Shown here in pieces: positions 21,770 through 33,182 of a DNA stretch of 64,000 bases. A program made the translations under genes and the position numbers. The stretch lies in NCBI GenBank assembly GCA_016271365.2, contig CM057456.1:1400921001-1400985000 (forward strand), read 5' to 3'. Below the pieces are notes generated by a model, which was not told the DNA's origin, did not search any database, and saw only the letters and a list, made by a program, of their open reading frames with translations. Source of the DNA: Neoceratodus forsteri (taxonomy: Eukaryota; Chordata; Ceratodontiformes; Ceratodontidae). Positions within the stretch are counted from its first letter, which is position 1. The number at the start of each line of letters is the position of its first letter.

Positions 21770-24480
21770 TCATGTACACAAATGCCCACAGTCTGGGAAA
21801 CAAGATCCCAGACCTGGAGGCAACAATGACAGAGGCTAAACTGGACACAGTAGCCATTAGCGAGACATGGTTCACCAGTAACCACATTTGGGAGACTTCA
21901 GTACCTGGCTATGTACTGCTCAGAAGGGACAGAGGTGCAAAAGGGGGATGGTCCTTTATGTCAATGAACATATCAAAGCTACAGAAATTTAGAATATACA
22001 TAAGGGGCCAGAAGAACTGTGGGTCACTCTGGAAACAGGAAATGGGACAGCCATACGAACTGGGGTTGTCCACAGGCCTCCAGACCAGGGGTAGGACACA
22101 GACACTTTACTGTTAGAAGATATACAAAACATGACAGCTAAATGGGAGGTTTTGATAAAGGGAGACTTCAGCATGCCAGATACAAATTGGTCAATACCAG
22201 CAGGAACATCCACCAGAACTAGATACATAGTGGATTCCCTGCAAGGGGAGGGCCTTAAACAATTGGTACAACAACTCACAAGAGACAGGGCTATCCTGGA
22301 TCTAGTACTGACTAACAGAGAAAATACCACGGATCTCCAGGCAGAAGGTCACCTGGGGGCCAGTGACCACCACATGGTATGGTTCAATTTGGTCACTAGA
22401 ACTAAATCATCCCATTCCAAGGCAAAATATGGGATTTCAGAGGGGCTGACAATGATAAGATGGCCAACAGAGTTAAGCTAGCCCTGGTAAGAAGAAATAC
22501 AGGTGAGGAGGTACAGGCAAAGTGGGCAAGCATTAAGGATGCAATATTTGAAGCAACATCCCATTGTGTTAGGAAGAAAAGCAAGAGCAAAAGAAGGAGG
22601 AAACCATTTTGGTTCCCAAAAACAGTAGCAGAAAAGGTCAGAGCCAAAAGGTTGGCCTTGAAGAAATATAAGGGAACGCAGCGGGACAAAGATAGGGAGG
22701 CATACCAAACTTCCCTAAGAGAAGCAGGGAAGGCAGTAAGGCAGACAAAGGCCCAAACTGAGGAAGCATTAGCACGAACAGTAAAAGAAGTGGACAATAC
22801 TTTTTATACATACATTAGTGAAAAGAGAATATCTAGAGGGGGGCATTGCTAGGATCAAAGGGGATAAAGGGGAGTGTGTGGAGGAGAACCAAGGAAAAGT
22901 ATCTATCCTAAATAGATACTTCTGCTCAGTATTTACTGAGGAGAAGGTAGGGCAGAGCCCACAGCTCAGCACCATGGACACAGGGGGTAGGGAGGTGTGC
23001 ACAAGACCCTTCACAAAAGAAAGGGTCCTACAAGAGCTCGCTAAGCTCAGGGTGGACAAGGCAACAGGACCTGATGGCATACATTCCAGGGTACTAAAGG
23101 AGCTAAGGGTCGAACTAGCAGAGCCACTAGCAAAACTGTTTAGTCAGTCTCTGAGCACAGGAGAGGTCCCAGAAGATTGGAGAAGGGCTCATGTGATCCT
23201 GCTCCACAAAAGTGGTAGCTGGGAGGAGGCAGGGAACTACAGACCAGTCAGTCTTACCTCAGTAGTGGGCAAGATTATGGAGGCACTCCTTAAGGAAAGG
23301 ATAATGCAACACCTGGAATCCATAGAAGCACAAGATCCAAAGCAGCATGGGTATACAACAGGAAGGTCCTGTCAAACTAATCTCATAGATTTCTTTGACT
23401 GGGTAACCAGAGTGGTGGACCAGGGGGTGCAGTTGATGTCACCTACCTTGACTTCAGCAACGTTTTCAATACTGTTCCACATAGATGATTGATTAATAAG
23501 CTAGGTAGGCTCAAGGTGGGTCAGACGTTGGTCAACTGGGTGGCAAACTAGTTGGTGGACAGAAAACAAAGAGTGGTGGTAAACAGTATACAGTCAGAAG
23601 AGATGCAAGTCACAAGTGGGGTACCTCACGGAACAGTCCTGCGGCCAGTCCTCTTCAATATCTTCATCAGTGACATATCAGATGGACTGGAGGGTAAGGT
23701 TTGTCTGTTTGCAGATGACACCAAGATCTGCAACAGAGTAGATGATCCAGATGGGGTGGGTAGAATGAGAAGAGATCAGGAAAAAATGGCAAAATAGTAG
23801 GAAGAGTGGCAACTGAGATTTAATGCAAAGAAGTGCAAGATCAGGCACATAGGGAAGAGAATCCCTGAAGCCACCTATAGGTTGGGAGGGGAGTTGCTGG
23901 CAATCACAAGAGAAGAAAGAGACTTGGGCATCATCATCATCATCACAGATGACCTAAAATCATCCAAGCAGACCACTAAAGCAGTAGGTAAGGCTAGAGG
24001 GATGTTGGGGTGTATTAGCAGGGGTATCACAAGTCATAAGAGGGAGGTAATAATCCCTCTTTACAAGACACTGGTTAGGCCCCATCTAGAGTACTGCATG
24101 CAGTACTGGAGGCCGCATCTGCACAAGGACATTAACAAAATGGAGGTTATCCAGAGAAGGGCAACCAAAATGGTGCAGGGACTGCATCAGAAAACATATG
24201 AGGACAGAATAACGGAGCTCAATATGTATACCCTAGAGCAAAGGAGGGAGAGAGGTGATATGATCAAAACATTCAAACATCTTAAGGGCATTAACAATGT
24301 GAAAGAGTCTAACATGTTTCAATATAAGAAAAATAGCAGGACAAGATGACACAGCATGAGATTAGAGAGAGGCCGACTGATCGGGAATGTCAGGAAGTTA
24401 TTTTTCACAGAAAGAGTGGTGGATGCATGGAACGGCCTACCTCAAGAAGTGGTGGATATGAATACAGTTCGGGGCTTTAA
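21770..24480 (+). pseudogene. CR1 ORF2 (endonuclease and reverse transcriptase), broken
   Basis: Endonuclease: 'YTNAHSLGNKI' and 'VAISETWFT' in 21,772-22,116; 'GDFSMPDTNW', 'ILDLVLTN' and 'GASDHHMV' in 22,131-22,481. Linker 22,460-22,852 is Lys/Arg-rich. RT: 'KATGPDGIHSRVL' and 'NYRPVSLTSVVGKI' in 22,818-23,492; 'VCLFADDTKICN' in 23,552-23,797 with both aspartates kept. C-terminal part 23,882-24,349 includes 'RPHLEYCMQYWRPHLHKDI', typical of CR1. At least five frame changes. 'VYLDFSKAFDT' has become 'TYLDFSNVFNT', with loss of the acidic residue. Confidence 0.85.
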
Positions 24481-26340
24481 ACAGGCATGGGACAGGCATA
24501 AGGGAGCAATACAGATGAGTATGAATAAATAGGTTATTGACAGAGTAAAGGCCTATGGCACATTCATAAGGCAGAAAAAAATGGGCAGACTGGATGAGTC
24601 TTGCGGTCCTTATCTGCCGTCAGCTTCTACGTTTCTATGTATGTTTCACTTATTGACCTTCTCCATACTGATTTTTGTTCTATCCCTGAACAGAGAGACT
24701 CCATCAAAGAGGAAATCAGAAGCTTTTTGCTGCAGGTCAATAGAAAAGTTAATTATCCTGAGCCAAACAAACCTCCTTGTCACTACTGCATTACTCTCAA
24801 TTCTGGCTGCAGTGTCATTCAAAACAACAGACATCTGAAGCTGCTGCCTATAAGCCTCTAGGCAGCCTTCACAACATGAGCAATACTTTATCTACTTTGT
24901 CTTCTTGTGACATATTCTCACACAAACACGGCGTCTACTAAAACTTCTCTGAGACCATCACAATCTGTCCCAGTTACCACGGAAGGACAGCCAATACCAA
25001 CTGACTGCCTAAAGGAACTGACATACAATACACAGGTATGTGCTTTGCCTTCCTGAGGCATATTCTCATACAGAGGCAGTATGGAAGACAAGAGTGAAAA
25101 CTGATTATCTGAAGAGTAGTCAATGTAAGACGCCTGCCTACCTTAGTGCTGGGGTTCCAGCTGATTTTTTTTCCCCACACAAAAATCAGTTTTTCTAGAA
25201 TCTTTGCCAAGAAGGGCTGATGATAAAGGAATCCCATTTTTTTTCACAAGCAGCTGTTTAAAGAGGAACTACAATCCAAATTTACACAAAATGTGTAAAA
25301 TGCTTTCATTTGAAGTTGTAGTTCTACTGTGTCCTTCCTTTTGTTTTCAGTAAGGATTTTTTTTTTCTAAAGTTGCCTGCTAGTTCTATGGCCCCTGGTG
25401 TTCTTCATGACTGCATTTTCCACTACTCTTTTTCCTACAAATGCCTCCTATCCCATGTGACAGTGATGCATTTGTTACTGTCAATTCACCAAGAGCTGGT
25501 TTTGTGTCAAGTTTGCACCAGTAGAGCTGTGATTTTAAGAAACTCTCCTTTATCCAGTAAACACTAATGAAAGCCATATTTACAGATGGTAAAAACCTGA
25601 GGGATAATTAAAGGAGGAGGAAAAGGGAAAATGGGAGCACACATTGCTTCCAAAGGTGCTACTGTCCAGAAAATATCAAGGACAAACAAAGAAGAAAAAA
25701 AATGGATGGCTCTCTGAACTCTGCACCAATAAACGGAATTAACTGTTTTTGGTGTGTGCACTGCATTCTTCTTTTATTCTGTAAAAAACAGCTAGAGTCT
25801 TCACTAATTATTGCACTGGTGACCTAGGGTGATTTGTGTACTTGTTATAGCTATGAGAAGTTTGATGAAATGAGAAGCTTTGTATACAAAACATTTACTC
25901 CTGCCAGTTAGACCTAGAGACATATCTAGAAAACAAAAAGTTTGCATTAAAAAGAGTTATTTAATTGAAGCCAGAATATCAGGCTCCTAACCACAGACTG
26001 CTGCTGCAGTAACTACCACTCTCTCAGTTAATGGTCCTGGACCCATCACTGTCACATGGGTATGGCAACATTTTATTGATCAGCTTATGAAGCCATTTCA
26101 CATAGTATACAGTAAATAACAAGTTAAACATGCAGTGTCTTGTTCATGCAATAAATAACATAAATAAATTACTATAAAAAATAAATACATAAAATAAATC
26201 ACTTCTCATTTAGAAATATTTTTTCTTGTTGTGAATATTGCTCTGAAGAAACAAGCACAGTTATATATGTCATAATTTGTTCTGTAAGTGTCAGGATAAA
26301 AAAGTGACAGATAACTCCAGTTATCAGAGTCACTGTGTGG

Positions 26341-26417
26341 ATAAATGGGTGATGACGTTATCACTATGAGAATAACTTCAAGTTATTCCCATAGTGATTA
26401 CAACATCACCCATTTAT
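26341..26417. repeat. 77-bp near-perfect palindrome
   Basis: Arms 26,341-26,378 and 26,380-26,417 pair at 34 of 38 positions around a single-base centre. It starts 'ataaatgggtgatg' and ends 'catcacccatttat'. Confidence 0.9.
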
Positions 26418-27221
26418 TCACCAGTAACTATCATAGTATCCCCCGGTCAGCCGGCACTACTTCCAGCTCACTTAACATCTCAGAAACCCAAAACTTCACC
26501 CCCTTACCAAGGAGCAGTTTCTCTTTCATAAGCCCCAAAACAGCACCCTCATTCATCATCAATGATTTTCCATTAGAAACCCTTTGTTTGCAACCCAGAG
26601 AAAAAAAGGAAATAAAACACCGACAGTCTACGACTACCAGAATAACCGTCAACCACTACCCAGCAGCCAGTACTCTCAACTGCCCTCACTCCTCCACCTA
26701 CTGTGCTTCTGTAAACATTTTTTTAATCTTACCTTTTTTTCCCTTTAGTTCATAGTTCCTCTGTTTCTCCGATTCCAGCCTTTTCCACATGCTTGCAGAT
26801 ACTGCAGCCCCGTCTTTCTTTAAAAATCCTGCTCACCCACCTGCTACGTCCCACTCTCACTCGCTTTCATGGCCACCCACTTGCAGCTCTGAAAACACCA
26901 ATTTTCTTTTTAACAAAAGCACAACCATTACATCGACTGGCCATACAAACTCACATTTACAACTGCAGTGCCATTTCCCCAGTAAATCATGCCGCCATTT
27001 TTCTGGGAAAAAAAATCTCTCAAACCCAGTCACCCCCGCCTATCAGAGCCCATGCTACATCACTGTAGCATCATGCCACTGCCTTCATAGCAATGGCTAT
27101 TGGAAATGGGGCTACTGTAAAGTGGAGGATTTCTCGATTACAAAAAAAAAAACCTCAAGGAAACACACAAACTCATCCAAAATACAAAAAAAGAATGCAC
27201 CCACCCGGTTGCATAAATGAA

Positions 27222-27363
27222 ATATGCGGGGGGTGCCTATGAGACAACCAAGTAATATTTTACAGTTCCCAGTGACCGCTCATTTCGCCACTCATGAGGT
27301 TACTCGAGGTAACTGGGAGCTATAAAAATAACTTGGTTATCCCACAGGCGCCCCCCCGCATAT
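27222..27363. repeat. 142-bp imperfect inverted repeat
   Basis: Left arm from 'atatgcggggggtgcc' through 'accaagtaat' and 'cagttcccagt'; right arm 'aactgggagc', 'ataacttggttatc' and 'ggcgcccccccgcatat'. Each arm is about 60 bases. Confidence 0.85.
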
Positions 27364-28361
27364 CCCCCATATATGAAAAGTGCCAAGGTGTTTTGCTTTA
27401 AGTAGATTACAGTCATATGTTTTGGAAATGAAATTTTGTTATATACATTCTAAGAATAGAATCTGCAATGTCTTATCAAATGTGATTCAAGATTATGAGT
27501 TTGTTTCCATTGCAATAAATAAGGGCTAAATTTATAGGTCTTTAGCATATTGAGGTCCTTGGCCCTTCAGATATTTTCTAACTGCTCTAACAGAATTTTT
27601 CTATGGGTTTCAGTTATAATTAGTTCTCTCTCTCTCTTCAAATAAATTACAAATACAGGCTTCATCAAGACTTAATAGAAGATTGGTTAACCAACCTGCA
27701 TTCAGTCCACATTTTTATAATGGTAACATGTCCTTGTATGCAAGTTTCTGTAATCTAGGATCATCTTGTCTTTGTAAACTGAACCAATAAGAGATTAATA
27801 TTGCTATTGTCTGAGGTTCTGCAGGAGGCTGCCCCAGTTCAGCTCCTTGACGAAGACCACCGGCAGCTGAAGCGCCAGGGCTTTGCTTTCTATGTCAATC
27901 CTATTTGACTCATTACTAAGCTCTAACTCGATAAATGCACTTTTGCAGTGAATTTTCATGTCTGTCCTTAGCTAATTTTTTTCTGAGCACCTTAAGTACT
28001 AGTACTACCAGAGTGCAGGCTTACTTAATTTTGCCCCAGTTCAGCTCTAAAGTACAGTTACGTAAGAACTTACGTTAATAGTAGATCTTTGAGAGGATCT
28101 CTTGGATCAAATCACTCCTACAGAACTATAGCCGCCAGGCACTAGGACCACATGGAAACATTTCTAGCCAGCAGTCTACAAGGGGTCACCCATGACGACG
28201 TCAGATGCAGCTAACGTCCCTCCCATATAAGCGTGGGTGACCCAGCACCCTCCTCTGTTTTCCTGCCGGGGACCACATGCAGAGAATCTCCTGCTGGGGA
28301 ACCAAGAGGAGTCAGAGGTTCCCACCATAAAGAGAGGTGAAACAGAAAGTGAACCACCCTG

Positions 28362-28401
<40 letters not shown>

Positions 28402-28402
28402 C
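28362..28402 (+). repeat. (GA)n/(ACAG)n simple repeat
   Basis: Lies in the loop between left end and ICR of copy E2. Confidence 0.9.
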
Positions 28403-28579
28403 AGAAAGTCCTAAGGCCAAGGGGGGCAGAGGGATCCTCTCAAAGATCTACTGTTACACTAAGTTCTTACGTAACTGTACCATCTTCATCAAGGGTATCT
28501 CTTGCATCAAGCCACACCTATGGAACGAGTCCCAAGCAGTTCTGAAGAGAAGCAGTCTGGTTGGTTGGAGACTACAGAC

Positions 28580-28924
28580 CTATGACAGGAGGCCTTGAAG
28601 CACAGCCAAGCCACAGCCTGCCCTTTTTCTAGAGGCAATGTCCAAACTGTAGTGTTTAATGAAAGTGTGGACTGTACTCCAAGTTGCAGTAGTACAGATC
28701 TCTGCAGCTGAAGCATTCCTAAAAGAAGCAACTGAAGTGGCCATGCCTCTGGTTGAATGACCACGAACAACTCGAGGAAGTTCCTTACCATACTTCCTAT
28801 AACAAAAAGTAATACAGTTGGCCAACCACTTGGACAGGCACTGTTTAGAAACTGGTATGCCTCTTTTCCAGGGGCGAAGAAAGCAAACAGCTGCGAGTAG
28901 AGTAACACAGGATTCTATGCACAT
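28580..28924 (-). pseudogene. DIRS tyrosine recombinase C-terminus (E2)
   Basis: 114 open codons with 'LSKWLANCITFCYRKYGKELP', then 'RGHSTRGMATSVAS' (the HxxR catalytic pair), 'EICTTATWSTVHTFIKHYSLDI' (catalytic W and nucleophile Y). All C-terminal catalytic positions are kept; the N-terminal half is displaced to the far side of E1. The recombinase joins circular element DNA to the target in place of an integrase. Confidence 0.75.
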
Positions 28925-28949
28925 CTAAAGTACTGTTTAAAGTACAGTT

Positions 28950-29490
28950 GAGGAGGACGGGAGGAATAGAACTGGAAGGGGACTTTGAGAAAGCAGAGGT
29001 ACTGAATAGCTACTTCTGCTCGGTCTTCATGGAGTAGGGGGTGGGTAGGGGATCTGAGCTGAGGGGGACGGAAGACAAAAAGGTGGATCCTAGCCTGTTC
29101 AGCATAGACAGGGTTAGAGAGGAACTAGGCAGGTTAAAGGTGAACAAAGCAATAGGGCTGGACGGCTTGCACCCGAGCGTACTCCGGGAACTGAGGGAAG
29201 AGCTGGCTACCCCACTGACGAGACTGTTTAACTTGTCCCTGGATACAGGGTGGGTGTCAAGGGACTGGAGGAGGGTGGATGTGGTGCCACTCACAAAGGG
29301 GGCAGTAAGGAGGTGGCGGAGAATTATCACGCAGTCAACCTCACCTCAGTGGTGGGTAAGGTGATGGAGGCACTAATAAAGTAAAGGATGGTGGACTACC
29401 TGGTGGATAGCGGCCTGCAGGACAATAGGCAGCATGGCTTCATGAATGGGAGTTCATGCCAGATGAACCTGATAAGTGTTCTTCAATTGG
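28950..29490 (+). mobile_element. CR1 RT internal fragment
   Basis: The plus-strand frame reads 'FSIDRVREELGRLKVNKAIGLDGLHPSVL', 'SLDTGWVSRDWRRVDVVPL' and, after frameshifts, 'RQHGFMNGSSCQMNLIS', all CR1 RT blocks. Neither CR1 end is present. It sits between 'agtacagtt' (28,941, like the E-family left end) and the loop of E1, so it seems to replace E1's left end. Confidence 0.75.
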
Positions 29491-29648
29491 GTGAAGCCCC
29501 TCCTCAGTTCTCCCGCCGAAGACCTGCTGAACAAAAAAAAAAGGATTTGGAGAACCAAGGGAGTTTGAAAGTTCCCAAGCAAAAACACCAAGGGAAGGAG
29601 GGAGGGAGGGAGGGAAAGCAACGCCTGCTGCAAAAGTTCTTCTCGAAC

Positions 29649-29733
29649 AGCTACTGTTACGGTAAGTTCTTACGTAACTGTACTATCTTACTTTGAGTTG
29701 GAGTTCTTGCAGAAGGCTACACAATAAGGACTG
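29649..29733. repeat. internal complementary region of DIRS E1
   Basis: 29,649-29,683 complements the E-family left end; 29,684-29,733 ('tatcttactttgagttggagttc...aataaggac') complements the E1 right end at 35,314-35,363. Joined, it predicts the circle junction of this family. Confidence 0.8.
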
Positions 29734-30848
29734 AGTACCAATCAGTATCAGAGAGACCTAGGTCAAATGGGTGGAGAAGTCAAACTTAAAGAGAGCCTTC
29801 ATGAGAGGAGTCCCTGAAGGACTTCAAGGCCGAAGTCTGCTCTCCGACGAGAGGAAATATCCAGGCTGTAGTGCTAGATGAAAGTATACACTGAGCTCCA
29901 GGTGGTAGTAGCAGCAGCACAAATGTCAGCTGCTGAAACATTCCTGAGGGATGCAAACAAAGTAGCAACCCCTCTTGTGAAGCGACCCTTAACTAAGCCC
30001 GGTAAGGGTTCATCGTATTTGCTGTAGCAAAAGGTGATGCAATTCACTAGCTACTTTGAGAGCATCTGTTTAGCCACTGGTGAGCCTAATGACCTTGGGA
30101 CAAAGGATGAACAGTTGCTCGGACTTTCTTGTGGATCTAGTGCGACCCACATAACAGCAGAGAATCCTATGGATGTCAAGGGTATGCAGGAGGGCTCCCC
30201 CCGATTAGCATACTCTGGATAATACACCAGCAAGTCAATGTCCAGATTGAGGATGAACTCGGGACACCACTTTGGGAAGAAACTTAGGATTGGTTCTCAA
30301 GGACACCCTGTCCTTGTGAAAAAAAACAGGTAGGGCTCTTTGCACATAAGAGCCTGCAGCTCAGAAATCCTCCAAGCAGAAGTAACGGCAACTAAAAATA
30401 ACGCTTTCCATGACAGAAAGCAAAGCTCGCAGTCTGCGGCTGGTTCAAACGGGGGTAGGGTGAGCTTCTCTAACAAAAATAAAAGATCCCATGGGGGGAT
30501 AGGGTTCCTACTAGGAAGGCTTTAGATGCAATATGCCAAGCAAAAAGGTACAGGGCAGGTCCCGTTGGGCAACATATTTCACCCTATGTAACTCCTCACC
30601 CCTGGTCGCACCGTGAGACAAGCAATTTGTTGTTCAGTGTGCCCTCCTGGTGAAACATTTCAATAAATAAATTTACCCTCCATAGATGTATGATAGACTG
30701 AAACCGCTGAAAAGTGCACCTTAATGGAGGAATAACGGAGGCCAGCATCAGAGAGGAAAAGCAGGTACTCCAGGACAGATTTAACAGGGTAGGGGAATGG
30801 GTCCAGATCACGAGCAGAAGCCCATAGGCAGAAATGCTTCCATTTCAT
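29700..30848 (-). pseudogene. DIRS tyrosine recombinase, broken (E1)
   Basis: 30,660-30,848 holds the N-terminal block 'MKWKHFCLWASARDLDPFPYP', 'SVLEYLLFLSDAGLRYSSIKVHFSAVSVYH'. The 'WLVKLLEL' linker and C-terminal catalytic part are scattered in frames 30,051-30,233 and 29,786-29,968, with 'SFHEGSL/VPRSLGSPVAK' stretches recognisable by position. The HxxR and HY positions are no longer in open frame. More decayed than the B-family recombinases. Confidence 0.65.
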
Positions 30849-31218
30849 GGCATAAGTAGCCCTAGTGGAGGTTTTTTTTTTTAGCTGCCATCAAGACTTC
30901 CGTGACCCTTAAAGAGACCCCAAAACAGGACGTAACTATGTCTGTAGGAGCCATGCATGCAGATGTAGGGATCTTAGAGCTGGATGGACCAGAGAACACT
31001 GCTACTGGGACAGCAAGTGGGAGGCTAGGGGTAGGGGGGATCGGAGGTTCCACTGCCAGTTGTTGCAGAAGCAGGAACCAAATCTGATGTGGCCAGAGTG
31101 GAGCAATTAGAATCATGTCCGCACTCTCCGCTTGGAGCTTGAGGAGGACCCTTTTAAGAAGAAGGAAGGGAGGAAAGGCATACAGAAATCTCCCTGTCCA
31201 AGAAAGGGACAATGTGCC

Positions 31219-31807
31219 TCACCAAAAAACACCAGGCCCTGGATCTAGCGAGCAGAAATTGGACAGTTTGGCCCTGGACGGGGATGCAAAGAGGTTCAGA
31301 TCTGGACGTTTCCATCTGTTGAACAGGTCTTCCACTACAGACTGTTGGAGCTCCCACTCATGCACCTTGGACCAAGAGCAGCTGAGTCTGCCGGACAAGG
31401 TGTTTGGGACTCCTGGAACATGGACCGCTGTGAGGAACAGTGTTCTACAGCCCAGAACCACACTCTCATGGCCTCTCGGCGTAGAGGCTAGGAGTGGATC
31501 CCCCCCTTGTTTGTTGACGTAAAAGACAACGGACATGTTGATCATCTGAATCAACATGGGTCCCGGAGAAAGATATGTTTGGAATGCTTGGAGAGTGTAA
31601 AGAATTGCCCTCATTTCCAGTACGTGGATATGCAGGCTGTTTTCCAAAGAAGACCAGGAGCCCTGTGTTTTTTTGATTTTGGAGATGGGCTCCCCATCCT
31701 AGACCTGATGCATCAGTCGTTAAGATTTGCTGTGTGGAACCCTTCTGAAAGGAAACTCCCCACCCCAAAATGGGGGACATCAGCCACCAAGAGAGGGTCC
31801 AACTCAC
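31219..31807 (-). pseudogene. DIRS RNase H, broken (E1)
   Basis: 31,466-31,807 contains 'ILTTDASGLGWGAHL' (first catalytic Asp); a frameshift then moves to 31,219-31,647, which has 'VLEMRAILYTLQAF' (catalytic Glu) and 'VVFYVNKQGG', 'VPNTLSGRLSCS' where 'NVLADxLSR' is expected, so the last catalytic Asp is lost. A further frame 30,862-31,212 continues with 'RFLYAFPPFLLLKRVLLKL' and 'MILIAPLWPHQIW', the usual C-terminal tail of the RT/RNase H frame. Confidence 0.75.
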
Positions 31808-31924
31808 TGTGCTGGAGATTCAGACAGGCTGATTGAGGTCATCCGACCTTTGGTCCCACTGAACTCAAGAGTCCATTGTGGAACTCTCATAAAAAATTGA
31901 GCCAACGGGACCATCACTATGGCC

Positions 31925-32828
31925 TTAACCATGTGACCAAGGAGCTGCAGCACTGTCCGGGCCGGGACCTGGCAGGAAGAAAACCCTCTGAGCCAGCGTC
32001 CCTGAGTTGAGCTGCCCTGTCGGGGAGGCCTTCCACTGTGATGTGTCCAAGATGGCCCCTATGTATTGCAGATGCTGTGAGGGCCAAGGGATGACTTTGC
32101 GATGTTCAGCATGATTCCTAGATCTCTGAACATAAGGAAAGTGTCTAACAGGATGGTCAGAAGCCAAACCTTGGTGGGGGTTGCTAGAGGCCAATCATCC
32201 AGATGGGGTAGCTGTAATGGCCCCGGCGCCTGAGAGCTGCAGACACCACTGCGAGGCACTTGGTGAAGACCTGTGGTGCCGAGGAAAGGCCGAAGAGCAA
32301 GGCCTAGAATTGATAATGTTCCCCTTGAAAAGAGAACTACAGGGCAAGACCCAGAATTGGTAACGTCCCCCTTAAAAGGAGAAAAGCAGGAAGCTCCTGT
32401 GGATCGGAAGTACCAAGATATGGAGGTAAGCATCCTGCATATCGAGGGAACAGAGCCAGTCCCCTTGATGGAGCATGGAGAGGAGGCCCTGCAGGGTTAC
32501 CATCCTGAACCTCTTGTATTCGATGTAATTGTTCAGGAGGTTTAGGTCTAGGATGGGACGGAGGTTCTCCGTCTTCTTGGGGACCAAGAAGGAATGGGAG
32601 TAGAACCCTTTCCTGTGTTGGGACGGAAGAACGGGCTCTATGGCCTGCTTGTCCAGGAGGGTCTGAATCCCCTCTTGAATGAGGATGGGATGGGGAGTAA
32701 GTAGAAGGGACCAGGGGATTGTCTGGAGGAATCTGCACAAATTCCAGCGTGTGAACCTTTCGATCAACTGGAAGACCCAGGTGTTGGAAGTTATTTTGGT
32801 TTATCCCTCTAAATACAGGGATAACCAA
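31925..32828 (-). pseudogene. DIRS reverse transcriptase, broken (E1)
   Basis: 32,372-32,767 shows 'KGFYSHSFLVPKKTENLRPILDLNLLNNYIEYKRF' and 'SLDMQDAYLHI' (catalytic Asp of block A). 32,059-32,433 shows the 'LPHLDDWPLA' box: Tyr is His but both aspartates remain. The 'FGLSSAP' block falls in a stretch with a duplicated 'cagggcaagaccca' segment around 32,290-32,370, a local insertion. Frameshifts separate the blocks. Confidence 0.75.
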
Positions 32829-33182
32829 CCCCCTACTGCTTCACCCAAGGATTCCGCTGGGGGGGGTCAAGCAGGGAGTCAGGCAGAGGCTCCGGGAGTG
32901 GGCAGGGAGACCTAGGAGGGCTTTGCATTCCAAGGTCCCGAGAGGGGGTCCTTGCACTTAAAGGGCCCTCTTGTTGGTTGCAGGGAGACCCTGAGCCAAG
33001 AGTAATCTTCTGAGGCAGACCCCAGTGGCTGCTGCTCTCACTGCCGTGTCTGCTGAGTAGTAAGAAGACCTCAAGAAGTGTTTTCCTACGTCGAGGTCGG
33101 ATTAGAGAACATCCATGAGCTCTGATTTATGTGGAGAGTTCATCTGCTTCTCAGCCAGCTCCAGGGCTTTCTTCGATAATGA

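Larger units (their letters stand above)
20600..24640 (+). mobile_element. CR1 LINE, long but inactive
   Basis: Holds both CR1 reading frames (ORF1 with SGNH-esterase-like domain, ORF2 with endonuclease and RT) and the CR1-type 3' end 'gggcagactggatgag...ttatctgccgtcag...tttctatgtatg'. Multiple frameshifts in both frames. It is the longest LINE in the window. Confidence 0.88.
24641..28050. other. no gene recognised; two long hairpins inside
   Basis: AT-rich DNA. Open frames at 24,581-24,838, 25,373-25,567, 26,345-26,755 and 26,789-27,220 lack motifs; the last two run through or just after a hairpin and are Ser/Thr/Pro-rich. 'gccccagttcagctc' occurs at about 27,832 and again at about 28,033, just before DIRS copy E2. 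Confidence 0.45.
28051..28945 (-). mobile_element. DIRS copy E2, left (3') part
   Basis: Starts at 28,051 after flanking 'tctAA'. The left end 28,051-28,099 is repeated inverted at 28,433-28,480, and 28,481-28,525 complements the expected right end, forming the ICR. It then holds the recombinase C-terminus. Copy E1 with a CR1 fragment interrupts it at about 28,945; sequence homologous to the next recombinase segment resumes at 35,364 with about 95 bp missing. Confidence 0.75.

Noticed and set aside
28362..28402. CRISPR or satellite
   Set aside because: Simple dinucleotide/tetranucleotide repeat.
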